Origin: CAUJGQ01 sp042408665
Lineage (GTDB): Bacteria > Chloroflexota > Dehalococcoidia > CAUJGQ01
Assembly: GCA_042408665.1 (NCBI GenBank)
Contig: JBHOQW010000137.1
Span: 4,797 to 68,796, forward strand
Reading direction: 5' to 3'
DNA length: 64,000 nt
Positions 27,274 to 35,211 of this stretch are shown piece by piece. The stretch's first letter is position 1. Each line of letters opens with the position of its first letter. Below the pieces are notes generated by a model that searched no databases, was not told where the DNA came from, and was given only the letters and a program-made list of their open reading frames with translations. Made by a program: the position numbers and the translations under genes.

Positions 27274-28470
27274 ATGAGCCACCAGCCCCGGCAGGGCGCC
27301 CTGAGCGGGATACGGGTGATCGACGCCGGGCAGATCATCGCCGGCCCGTTTGCCGCTACGTTGCTGGGTGAGTTCGGCGCCGAGGTGATCAAGGTCGAGC
27401 AGCCGCGCGTGGGCGACCAGGGACGCGGCGGCGAACCGCCCGCGCCGGAGTTCGCGCAGAACGCCCGCAACAAGAAGTCGATCACGCTCGACCTGCACCG
27501 GCCGGAGGGCCAGGCCCTCTTCAAGCAACTGGTGGCCGTGGCCGACGTGGTGGTGGAGAACTTCCGCCCCGGCACCATGGAGCGCTGGGGGCTGGGGTAT
27601 GAGGACCTGGCCGCCGTCAACCCCGGCATCGTCATGCTGCGCGTCTCCGGCTACGGCCAGACCGGCCCCTACCGACACAAGTACAGCTTCGACCGCATCG
27701 GCATGGCCTTCGGCGGGCTGACCTACGTTACCGGCTACCCGGACCGCCCGCCGGTGCGGCCCGGCTTCTACATCGCCGATTACGTGACCGGCCTGTGGGG
27801 CGCCTTCGGCGTGCTGGCCGCTCTGCACGCCCGCGACCGGACGGATGGCCGCGGCCAGATGATCGACATCTCGCTGTATGAGAGCGTGTGGCGGCTGTCC
27901 GGGCCACTGGCCGCCAACTACGCGGCGAAGGGCGTGGTGCGCGAGCGGCAGGGCAACACCATGCCCGGGGTGGTGCCGGCGGAGCAGTTCGAGACGGCGG
28001 ATGGCCGCTACCTGGTGCTGCACGCCGGTACGGACCGCGTGTTCCAGCGCCTGTGCACGGTGATGAACCGGCCGGACCTGGCCGAGGACCCGCGCTTTGT
28101 CCGCCGCGCCGAGCGGGTGCAGCATGCAGACGAGCTGCACGCGGTGATCGGCGCCTGGGTGAAGGGGCTTACCCTGCACCAGGCGCTGGCGGCGCTGGAA
28201 GCGGGCGGCGTCCCCGCCAGCCCCGTGTACTCCATCGCCGACATCTTCCGCGACCCGCAGTTCGCGGCGCGCGAGAACCTGATTCGGGTGGCGGACCAGG
28301 TGCTGGGCGAGATGGTGCAGCCGGGGGTGGTGCCCAAGCTGTCGCGCACGCCCGGGGCGGTAGAGCGCGGGGCGCCGCTCCTGGGTGAGCACAACGAAGA
28401 GGTCTACCTGGGTCTGCTGGACCTGCCCCGCGCCGCCTACGAGCGCCTTCGCCAGGACGGTGTCATCTGA
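27274..28470 (+). CDS. Type III (CaiB/BaiF) CoA-transferase
   Basis: 398 aa from ATG 27274; earlier in-frame codons overlap the divergent hydrolase. Family features: ALSGIRVIDAGQIIAGPFAATLLGEFGAEVIKVEQP (about 8-43), RNKKSITLDLHRPEG (about 66-80), VVENFRPGTMERWGLGYEDL (about 93-112), RVSGYGQTGPYRHKYSFDRIG (about 123-143) and the catalytic Asp in MIDISLYESVWR (about 197-208). It is followed by an enoyl-CoA hydratase and a FAH-family enzyme, so it probably activates an organic acid in a short degradation pathway. The two CoA-transferases in this window are distinct paralogues. Confidence 0.87.
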   Translation: MSHQPRQGALSGIRVIDAGQIIAGPFAATLLGEFGAEVIKVEQPRVGDQGRGGEPPAPEFAQNARNKKSITLDLHRPEGQALFKQLVAVADVVVENFRPGTMERWGLGYEDLAAVNPGIVMLRVSGYGQTGPYRHKYSFDRIGMAFGGLTYVTGYPDRPPVRPGFYIADYVTGLWGAFGVLAALHARDRTDGRGQMIDISLYESVWRLSGPLAANYAAKGVVRERQGNTMPGVVPAEQFETADGRYLVLHAGTDRVFQRLCTVMNRPDLAEDPRFVRRAERVQHADELHAVIGAWVKGLTLHQALAALEAGGVPASPVYSIADIFRDPQFAARENLIRVADQVLGEMVQPGVVPKLSRTPGAVERGAPLLGEHNEEVYLGLLDLPRAAYERLRQDGVI

Positions 28471-28522
28471 GGCGGGGCGCCGGCCCGGCCGGCAGGGCCC
28501 GTGACCGTGTGAGGTGAAGCGT

Positions 28523-29305
28523 ATGAGTGCCTCCCCTGTGCTGTACGAGGTGCGAGACCGCGTGGCGCTGATCACGCTCAACCGGCCCGAGCGCCTGAAC
28601 GCCATGAACCGCGCGATGAGCGATGCCCTGCGCGACACCTGGCGCCGCTTCCGTGATGACCGCGATGCCTGGGTGGCGATCATCACCGGGGCCGGGGATC
28701 GCGCCTTCTGCGCCGGCGCCGACGTGCGCGAGCTGGCCGAGCGCGCCGGCCCGCCTGCCGAGCCGTTCGTGGCGGTGGACATGGACCCTACGCTGGAGAG
28801 CGGCTTCGACGTGTTCAAGCCGATCATCGCCGCCATCAACGGCCACTGCCTGGGCATCGGCCTGACGGTGGCGCTGGCCGCCGATTTCCGCATCGCCGCC
28901 GAGCACGCCACCTTCGGCTTCCCGGAGGTGCAACGCGGCGTGCCCACCATTGTCGGCGCCATCCGCGCCCCTTGGGTGGTTGGCCAGCAAACGGCGTTGG
29001 AGATGCTGCTCACCGGTGACCTGTTCGATACGGCCTATGCCCTGCGCGTGGGCCTGGTGAACAAAGTGGTGCCCAAAGAGCGGCTCATGGAGGAGGCATG
29101 GGCGCTGGCGCGGCGGCTCTGCCGCAACGGGCCGCTGGCCATGAAGGTCACCAAGGAGGTGCTGGTGCGCGGGCAGCGTATGCCGCTCGCCGAGGCCTGG
29201 CGACTGGGCGAGGCGCTGCGGGCGCATGCCCGCCAGACGGAGGACGCGCGGGAGGGGCCGCGCGCCTTCCTGGAAAAGCGCGAGCCCCGCTACCAGGGGC
29301 GCTGA
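28523..29305 (+). CDS. Enoyl-CoA hydratase/isomerase family protein
   Basis: 260 aa from ATG 28523, after GAGGTGAAGCGT. Crotonase fold: ALITLNRPERLNAMNRAMSDAL (about 12-33), ITGAGDRAFCAGADVRELAE (about 53-72, first oxyanion loop), INGHCLGIGLTVALAADFRIAAEHATFGFPEVQRG (about 105-139, second oxyanion loop with the Glu of hydratases in the PEVQRG stretch) and TGDLFDTAYALRVGLVNKVVP (about 164-184). It could hydrate an enoyl-CoA made after the CoA-transferase upstream. It is followed by a perfect 8-bp hairpin. Confidence 0.87.
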   Translation: MSASPVLYEVRDRVALITLNRPERLNAMNRAMSDALRDTWRRFRDDRDAWVAIITGAGDRAFCAGADVRELAERAGPPAEPFVAVDMDPTLESGFDVFKPIIAAINGHCLGIGLTVALAADFRIAAEHATFGFPEVQRGVPTIVGAIRAPWVVGQQTALEMLLTGDLFDTAYALRVGLVNKVVPKERLMEEAWALARRLCRNGPLAMKVTKEVLVRGQRMPLAEAWRLGEALRAHARQTEDAREGPRAFLEKREPRYQGR

Positions 29306-29311
29306 CCGGGG

Positions 29312-29333
29312 GACCGACGCGAAAACGTCGGTC
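29312..29333 (+). terminator. Hairpin between enoyl-CoA hydratase and FAH genes
   Basis: GACCGACG (29312-29319) and CGTCGGTC (29326-29333) are perfect arms with a CGAAAA loop, 6 bases after the stop. There is no U-tract. It could attenuate transcription or stabilise the mRNA end. Confidence 0.4.
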
Positions 29334-29377
29334 GCGGTAATGCGTAGCTCAACCCGCATGAGGGGGCGAGGACAGAG

Positions 29378-30136
29378 ATGACCGTGTACGCGCGCTTTCG
29401 ACATAACGGCGTAGAATCCCTGGGGATCGTGGAGGACGGCCGGGTGCACGTCCTGCGCGGCGAGCTGTTCGGCGCGCACGAGCGCACCGGTGAGAGCTTT
29501 GCGCTGGCGGACGTCACCCTGCTGGCGCCGCTCAAGCCGACGAAGGTGCACGCCGTGGCGCTCAACTACCGCAGCCACCTAGGCGACCGCCCGCCGCTCA
29601 AGGTGCCGGGGATGTTCCTGAAGCCGACCTCCTGCATCATCGGGCCGGAGGAGCCGATCATCCTGCCCAAGGACGCCGGCCGTGTGGACTACGAGGGCGA
29701 ACTGGTGGTGGTCATCGGGCGCACGTGCCGCAAGGTGTCCGTGGACCAGGCGATGGAGTACGTGTTCGGCTACACGTGCGGCAACGATGTGAGCGCACGC
29801 GAGTGGCAGCGGGAGGACCGCCAGTGGTGGCGGGCCAAGGGGGCGGATACCTTTGGCCCCATCGGCCCCTGGATTGTCACCGGCCTCGACCCGGCCAAGC
29901 TGCACCTGGTGACGCGCGTCAACGGCCGGGTGGTGCAGGAGACGGACACCGAGCTGCTCATCTTCAGCGTGCCGGAGATCATCAGCTTTGCCAGCCAGGC
30001 GATGACGCTCGAGCCGGGCGATATCATCTTCACCGGCACGCCCGGTGTGACGGCGCAGGCCAGTCCGGGGGATGTGTGCGAGGTGGAGATCTCGGGGATC
30101 GGCGTGCTGCGCAACCCGGTACGGGCGGAGGAGTGA
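29378..30136 (+). CDS. Fumarylacetoacetate hydrolase family protein
   Basis: 252 aa. It has the small N-terminal domain (about 1-50, ending in the ALNYRSHLGD region) and the C-terminal FAH domain: FLKPTSCIIGPEEPIILP (about 77-94), VDYEGELVVVIGRTCRKV with the metal-binding Glu (about 98-115), GYTCGNDVSAREWQRED (about 129-145), FGPIGPWIV and TLEPGDIIFTGTPGVTA (about 210-226). Relatives are acylpyruvases, HHDD isomerases and oxaloacetate decarboxylases. The substrate is unknown. It probably belongs to the CoA-transferase/hydratase unit upstream. Confidence 0.86.
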   Translation: MTVYARFRHNGVESLGIVEDGRVHVLRGELFGAHERTGESFALADVTLLAPLKPTKVHAVALNYRSHLGDRPPLKVPGMFLKPTSCIIGPEEPIILPKDAGRVDYEGELVVVIGRTCRKVSVDQAMEYVFGYTCGNDVSAREWQREDRQWWRAKGADTFGPIGPWIVTGLDPAKLHLVTRVNGRVVQETDTELLIFSVPEIISFASQAMTLEPGDIIFTGTPGVTAQASPGDVCEVEISGIGVLRNPVRAEE

Positions 30137-30189
30137 GCAGTGAGGAGGGAGCGGTGAGCGGGGCGCGCGAGCTCGCTGCCGTCCTCATC

Positions 30190-30253
30190 CCCCGCTCCAG
30201 TGCTGTGTGCTGAGCGGGCAGCCGACGACCACGCGTCGCTCAGCACGCAGCAC
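30190..30253. repeat. Hairpin-forming intergenic repeat / terminator
   Basis: GTGCTGTGTGCTGAGCG (30200-30216) pairs with CGCTCAGCACGCAGCAC (30237-30253), 17-base arms with one G-T mismatch. The preceding CCCCGCTCCAG is shared with the repeat near 26183. It lies about 60 bases after the FAH gene and could end that transcript. Confidence 0.55.
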
Positions 30254-30371
30254 ACATCGGCAAGTGTACGTACGCACGCGTAAGTAGGGCTTGGGCAACG
30301 CTTCGAGGCCCGTGCCGCGTTTCACACACCGTGGCGCTTGTGTATGCTGTCGCGAGAGGTCTGGGGGGTCC

Positions 30372-30842
30372 ATGAACGACTGCACCATTCCGTGTGACGC
30401 CCCGAGGCTGGTTCGCGCCCTGCACCGGCGTTTCTTCTTCGTGGAGCTGCGCGGGCGGCTGCCGACGCTCGGCGTAGCCTTGCTGCTGGTGTTTCTCTCC
30501 CCGTTCGTGCTGCTGTTGGCGCCACCGCTTACCGCGGTGGTGCTGTGCCTGTGGGGCCTGGCGGCCGTGCTCGTCGTGCTGGCACAGGCGTGGCTGGGCG
30601 CCGCCGGGCCGGCGCGGGCCGCGGTGGCGGCCGAGCTGCGTCGGTTGATCGAGGCCAACGCGGAGCGCCTGCATCCCCCGCGGCTGGCGGAGCTCCGCGC
30701 TCGCGCCGCGGTCCTGGACCCGGAGCGCCCCGTCGGTGCGCTGACCGTCACCCGCCTCCTGCAGGACCTGCGTGAGGCCACGGGCGAGGCCTGGCGCTGT
30801 CGCTGCCCCCACCCCAGCCGGGCCGGGGTGCTGGCGCCGTAA
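30372..30842 (+). CDS. Small membrane protein, not recognised
   Basis: 156 aa from ATG 30372, after GGGGGG. The frame is open 27 codons upstream without clear coding character. Residues about 34-82 form two adjacent hydrophobic helices (LPTLGVALLLVFLSPFVLLL and TAVVLCLWGLAAVLVVLAQ). The C-terminal half is a charged, Arg/Ala-rich helical region (about 88-145) ending in a Cys/Pro/Arg-rich tail. I do not recognise a family. No neighbour suggests a function. Confidence 0.5.
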   Translation: MNDCTIPCDAPRLVRALHRRFFFVELRGRLPTLGVALLLVFLSPFVLLLAPPLTAVVLCLWGLAAVLVVLAQAWLGAAGPARAAVAAELRRLIEANAERLHPPRLAELRARAAVLDPERPVGALTVTRLLQDLREATGEAWRCRCPHPSRAGVLAP

Positions 30843-30932
30843 GCATGCTCCTCCCCGGCGCGTAGGCGCCAATGGCCCTGGGCGCGGCGGGCCGCGCCGT
30901 CGGGGGGAGGCCGACAACGGCGGCGGAGCGGG

Positions 30933-32564
30933 CTACGGCAGCCGGCGGTCGAGACGGCGCACCACACCTGCCGTCCCGTCCACCTCGATCCAGTCACCGG
31001 TCCGGAGCTCGCGGCAGGCGATCTTGGTCGCCACCACGCAGGGGATACCGTACTCGCGCGCCACGATCGCCGTGTGCGAGAGGACGCCGCCGGCATCGGC
31101 CACCACCGCCGCGGCGGTGGCGAACAGGGGCGTCCAGGCGGGCGAGGTCATCGGGCACACCAGGATCTCGCCCGGGGCGAGCGCGTCGGCCTCCTCCAGG
31201 GTGCGCGCCACCCGCGCCGGCCCGGCGGCCACCCCCGGGGCGCCGGGCACGCCCCGCAGCACCGTCTGCCCGGCGGCCGGCTCCGCACCGACCCCGAAAA
31301 ACCCGGCAATCAGCGGGTCGGCCGCCAGCTCCGGCGAGAGCGGCGTGCCGATGGTGGCCGGCGGACGTCGACCCCACCAGCGGGCGCGCTCTGCCCGCCG
31401 TACCGCTACCGTCTCCCGCCACGCCTCGGGGCGAGCGGGCGATGAGGTCACGAGCGCATCCCGCAGCTCCGCGCGCGTCAGGTAGAACACGTCGTCGGGC
31501 CGGGAGATGCGGCCGCGCGCCGTCAGCCGCCGACCCATCGCCAGCACCGGCACGCGCAGGGCGGTGAGCCCCGTCTGGTCGATGAAGAAATTGTGGTCCT
31601 CGGAGAGCACGGGGTAGGCGCGGGCAGCCGCCAACGCCTCCGTGAACGCGGCACGGGTCGCCTCGTCCGGCAGGCGGGCGAGCACGGCCGCCGTGCGTTC
31701 CTCCCGCTCGGCGGCGGCGCGGCGCAGCTCTGCCTCCGGATCCGGGTGGTCGGCCGCTAGGTAGCGCCGCAACCGGGCCAGGAGCGGCCCCGGCGCCTCG
31801 CGCAGCGCCGGATCAGACAGCTCCCAGCCCTCGGTGCGCCAGCCGTAGGTGTCCAGGTAGGCGTGCAGGGCGGCGGGCACCGGCGCGCCTGCGGCCGGTC
31901 CCTGGGCGGGCGCATGGCGCAGGAAGCGGCGCACCTCCTCATCCTGAGCCAGCCGCCAGAGGGCGGTAGCCGCCTCCACCGTCTTATTGGGCAGGCCGCG
32001 CAGCAGGGCGTGCGCTTCCGCTGGGTCGGCGCCTGGAAAGAGGCGGGCGTACTGGTCTAGGAAGGCGTTCAGGGCCGCCATGGCCGGCACGAGCACCAGG
32101 TCGTGCAGCTCCCAATGGCGGGCGCGCAGGGCGTATAGCTCGTCCAGGGCGGCGGCCAGCGCGGCGTCGGTGAGCGCCTCCCAGTCCGTGAACCGCATCC
32201 GGTCCAGGCTGGCCTGCACCTCGGGCAGCACCTCGGCGGACCAGAAGCGCGCCACGTCTCGGATGCGCGGCGCCAGCAGCGCCCGGTGCTCGGCCAGGCG
32301 CTGGGCGCGGTCGGGCGGGATATCGAAGCCGAAGTAGACGAAGCCGTGGACGACCTTGATGTGGTAGGCGGGGAAGGGGCGGCGCAAGGCTTGGGCGGCG
32401 CGGGTGAAGCCCTCGGCCATGGCCGGCAACTCCAGCGTGGCCGAGAGCGGCGTCGTCGGGTGCGGCCAGTGTGACTCGTCCCAGAACCAGAAGCGCTCCC
32501 GCTCCCCCGGCGCCCAGGCGATGGGGAAGTCCTGCATCTCCGCGTGCGCGCGTTCGTCCGTCAC
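30933..32564 (-). CDS. PEP-utilising-enzyme mobile-domain protein without ATP-grasp domain
   Basis: About 543 aa if GTG 32564 is used; an ATG at 32537 is the alternative. The frame is open to 32969, but that part reads through the remains of another gene. The N-terminal 440 residues are mostly helical. The C-terminal 85 residues are the phosphohistidine domain of PEP synthase/rifampicin phosphotransferase proteins, with the catalytic His in GGVLSHTAIVAREYGIPCVV (about 487-506). No PEP/pyruvate-binding ATP-grasp domain is present, so it may work with a partner or be a separate subfamily. The enzyme activity is unknown. Confidence 0.72.
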   Translation of the reverse strand: MTDERAHAEMQDFPIAWAPGERERFWFWDESHWPHPTTPLSATLELPAMAEGFTRAAQALRRPFPAYHIKVVHGFVYFGFDIPPDRAQRLAEHRALLAPRIRDVARFWSAEVLPEVQASLDRMRFTDWEALTDAALAAALDELYALRARHWELHDLVLVPAMAALNAFLDQYARLFPGADPAEAHALLRGLPNKTVEAATALWRLAQDEEVRRFLRHAPAQGPAAGAPVPAALHAYLDTYGWRTEGWELSDPALREAPGPLLARLRRYLAADHPDPEAELRRAAAEREERTAAVLARLPDEATRAAFTEALAAARAYPVLSEDHNFFIDQTGLTALRVPVLAMGRRLTARGRISRPDDVFYLTRAELRDALVTSSPARPEAWRETVAVRRAERARWWGRRPPATIGTPLSPELAADPLIAGFFGVGAEPAAGQTVLRGVPGAPGVAAGPARVARTLEEADALAPGEILVCPMTSPAWTPLFATAAAVVADAGGVLSHTAIVAREYGIPCVVATKIACRELRTGDWIEVDGTAGVVRRLDRRLP

Positions 32565-32876
32565 CGTGTGTGCACCACCAGCTTGTCGGCGCCGGACTCG
32601 GCGCCTCCTATCTCGGCCAGTCGGCCCAGGAGCTAGCGCACGTTGCCGTTCCGGCTGGGCAGGGGCAGCGCGGCACACGCTCCGCTCCAGGGCGAAGCGG
32701 ACCAGAGCGTCCCGAAATCGCTCAGCCAGGCGGCGTCCGTATCGGCCACGTAGACGGCGTCGGCCTGGGGCCGCTCGCCGGACAAACACCCCTCCCGCCA
32801 GGCGTCGGTGTCCGGATCGTACACGGCCACCTGGCCGACGTTCCACTCGCTTACCCAGATGCGCCCCCGCGAGCCG
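32560..32876 (-). pseudogene. Decayed streptogramin-lyase-like (Vgb) beta-propeller gene, C-terminal part
   Basis: Minus-strand translation from 32876 gives GRIWVSEWNVGQVAVYDP, then GERPQADAVYVADTDAAWLSDFG, the last blades of a virginiamycin-B-lyase-like propeller. After LSDFG the reading changes frame: the expected DALVRF continues in a neighbouring phase. Then PLPSRNGNVR meets a TAG where family members have Gln, followed by LLGR and GGAESGADKLVV. So at least one frameshift and one nonsense change are present, and no intact N-terminus is found upstream. The end overlaps the GTG of the PEP-utilising-domain gene. It is probably a relic of a Vgb-like hydrolase or lyase, not functional. Confidence 0.6.
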
Positions 32877-33212
32877 GCCTACACCCGTCCGGTGCCATGT
32901 CGAGACGTGGGGGCGGGGTAACGGCGGCGCCCATGTCCGTGTCGATGCGGGCGATAGAACAACCCTCACCCCCGCCCCCGGCGGAGCAGGGCCCGGCCTC
33001 CGGCCTTGCCCAGGCCCGCTGAGGAAATCGGTACCACGGACCCAACGGACCGGGGCAGAGGGGTGGCCACAGGCCGGGGCGAGGGCCGGGCGGTGGTGAT
33101 GCCGCCGGGGCCGGGGCCGCGTGTTGCATCGTCCGCCTCATGGTGCTGCTCCGTAGCTCCCCGTGTGGGGCTTCAGGTGGGCGGCCGGGCCATCGAAGTT
33201 TACGGTGAGCAG
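32877..33212. other. Gene-free stretch with repeat-like sequence
   Basis: About 335 bases without a supportable gene. It may contain further decayed pieces of the Vgb-like gene (MAPDG in one minus frame near 32896). It also carries CCCTCACCCCCGCCCCCGG (from about 32953) with a GGCCTCCGGCCTTGCCC motif, related to the repeat ends seen at 1798 and 41330. No promoter is convincing. Confidence 0.4.
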
Positions 33213-34055
33213 ATGGCAAGAGAGACGACGATGCAGCGATGGCTCAACCTGGGCCTAGCGGCAGGCGTGCTGCTCAATCTGACGGTGAATGTGCTGGCCC
33301 TGCGCCGGGCGCACGTCCCGGACACCCGCCTGCGCCCGAACGTGCCCACCAGCTTCAACCCGACCGTGGACGCGCCCCGCGTCGGCGCCGGCACCTACAT
33401 CGACCCTCTGGCCTCGGTGATCGGCGACGTGCGCATCGGTCGCCGGGCGCTGGTGGCGCCGTTCGCCTCCATCCGTGGCGACGAGGGCCAGCCCATCCGC
33501 ATCGGCAGCCGCACCAACATCCAGGACGGGGTGGTGATCCACGCCCTGGTGACCGAGGACGGGGGCAAGGTGAACGAGCACAACCTGGTGGAGCACAACG
33601 GCCGCTCCTACGCCGTCTACATCGGCGACGAGGTCTCGCTGGCGCCCCAGGCGCAGGTGTACGGCCCGGCCCTGATCGGCGACCGGGCCTTCGTGGGCAT
33701 GCAGGCGCTGGTGTTCCGGGCCGAGATCGGCGAGGGGGCGGTGGTTGAGCCCGGGGCGAAAGTGATCGGGGTCAAGGTGGCGTCCGGCCGCTACGTGCCG
33801 GCAGGAAGCGTGATCACCGCCCAGGCCCAGGCCGATGCCCTGCCGACGATCACCCCGGACTATCCCTATCAGGCGGTCAACGACGTGGTGGTGCACGTCA
33901 ACACACAACTGGCCGACGGTTACCTGGGCAACGGGCGCACGGACCCCGCCCGCCCGCCGGCCGCCCGGGCGGAGGCCACGCCCATGCCTACTCGTCGCCC
34001 GAGTGTGACGGCCACGCCGGCGCCGCCGCTGTTTGCCACACCCCCGCCCCGCTGA
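33213..34055 (+). CDS. Cam-type gamma-carbonic anhydrase homologue with altered zinc site
   Basis: 280 aa from ATG 33213; ATG 33231 is the alternative. Residues about 10-30 form a signal anchor. Residues 49-255 are a left-handed beta-helix closely like Methanosarcina Cam: YIDPLASVIGDVRIG, ASIRGDEGQPI, NIQDGVVIHAL, AVYIGDEVSLA, FVGMQALVF, RYVPAGSVITAQAQADALP. Arg88, Asp90, Glu91, Gln104, Asp105 and His110 match Cam Arg59, Asp61, Glu62, Gln75, Asp76 and His81. The other two zinc ligands, His117 and His122 in Cam, are Pro145 and Tyr150 here (SLAPQAQVYGP). Metal binding and hydration activity are therefore doubtful. A Pro/Thr-rich tail ends the protein. Confidence 0.85.
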   Translation: MARETTMQRWLNLGLAAGVLLNLTVNVLALRRAHVPDTRLRPNVPTSFNPTVDAPRVGAGTYIDPLASVIGDVRIGRRALVAPFASIRGDEGQPIRIGSRTNIQDGVVIHALVTEDGGKVNEHNLVEHNGRSYAVYIGDEVSLAPQAQVYGPALIGDRAFVGMQALVFRAEIGEGAVVEPGAKVIGVKVASGRYVPAGSVITAQAQADALPTITPDYPYQAVNDVVVHVNTQLADGYLGNGRTDPARPPAARAEATPMPTRRPSVTATPAPPLFATPPPR

Positions 34056-34143
34056 TTCCGGCGGTGCCAGGGCTGTCAGCGGATGAGGGTGGGACGGTAC
34101 CGACCGCGTGGGCGGCCGACCCGACCGGCACCAGGACAGGAGG

Positions 34144-34986
34144 ATGGATACCGTTCACTCCCTTCAGACGCGCATCTCCCTGGGCATCGCCCTGGCCGGC
34201 GTGCTGGTGGCCGTGGGCGCACTGGCCCTGGCTCTGCGTGCGGCCGGCGAGCGCGATCCTGCCCGCCGGCTGCGGGACGACGACCTGGCAGTGGCCGAAA
34301 GCGTGGCGGAGGCGCGCGTCCTCGCCCTGCGCCTGCAACTCGGCGTTGCCGCCGCCACGGCCTGGCCCGGCGACCCCGCCCTGGCGGACCGCTTCCGCAG
34401 TGACGCCGCCCGTCTGGCCGACGAGCTGCAGCGGGTGCGTCTGCACGCCCACGATCGCGCCGTAACGGACGTGGCCGACGACATGGAGAACGCTGTGCTG
34501 CGCTACCGGGCGGGGGCGGAAGGGGTGTTCGCGGCGGCCGCATCCGGGCGCGGTGAGGAGGCACGGACGCGGGCCGCGGCGCTGGAGCGGGCGGAATCCG
34601 TTGGGTTGCGTGAGTTCGCCGAGGAGCTGGCCACGCTGACCGCCATGCGGGCGCGGGCACGGGTGGAGCGCATCCAGCCCGGCGGCCGCCTGTGGGCATT
34701 GCTGGCGCTGGCGGCCGGGGCGCTGGTGCTGGCCGTGGAGGCGGCGCTGACCGCGCTCGCCGCTCCGGCAGCGGCAGCGCCGGCGGCATGGGGATTTGTT
34801 CGGCGGAGCCCGACCGGAATCAAGCCGGCCCATAAGCCATCGACCGCGGTGGACGCTACATCGATCCAACCCGACGGCGCCCACCGTTGGTCCGCGTTCC
34901 CGGGAGAGGCTGCCGGACCGGATCCTGGCACTGGGAAGGCGGTCGCCAAGGAGGGCGCCACGTCGCACCCGACGGACGCCGCCTGA
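34144..34986 (+). CDS. Two-TM protein with extracytoplasmic helical domain, not recognised
   Basis: 280 aa from ATG 34144, directly after GGACAGGAGG (short spacing). Helix 1 spans about residues 11-33 and helix 2 about 180-206. Between them lies an Ala/Arg-rich helical domain of about 150 residues, resembling the four-helix sensor part of chemoreceptors, but no HAMP, kinase or methyl-accepting domain follows. The C-terminal 75 residues are low complexity and may be disordered. It lies 88 bases after the carbonic-anhydrase homologue on the same strand. Function unknown. Confidence 0.55.
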   Translation: MDTVHSLQTRISLGIALAGVLVAVGALALALRAAGERDPARRLRDDDLAVAESVAEARVLALRLQLGVAAATAWPGDPALADRFRSDAARLADELQRVRLHAHDRAVTDVADDMENAVLRYRAGAEGVFAAAASGRGEEARTRAAALERAESVGLREFAEELATLTAMRARARVERIQPGGRLWALLALAAGALVLAVEAALTALAAPAAAAPAAWGFVRRSPTGIKPAHKPSTAVDATSIQPDGAHRWSAFPGEAAGPDPGTGKAVAKEGATSHPTDAA

Positions 34987-35211
34987 CCACCGCCTGAAGG
35001 TTCACACTTGACCTGCCTCACAATGTGAATGAGCATCTGATCCTATTCGAAGGCGGACGCAGCGGCGCCAGAGCACCCAGCGATGGAAGGCGGTGGGGAG
35101 ACGCCGCGCGGGCGCACCGCGCGGTGGCAGCTGCCCGGGCAGGAGCCGCTCCCCCTGCGGGATCTGCTCCAGCGCGCGCAGCACCGCCTGCGCGCGCTGG
35201 CCGGGGCCGCC

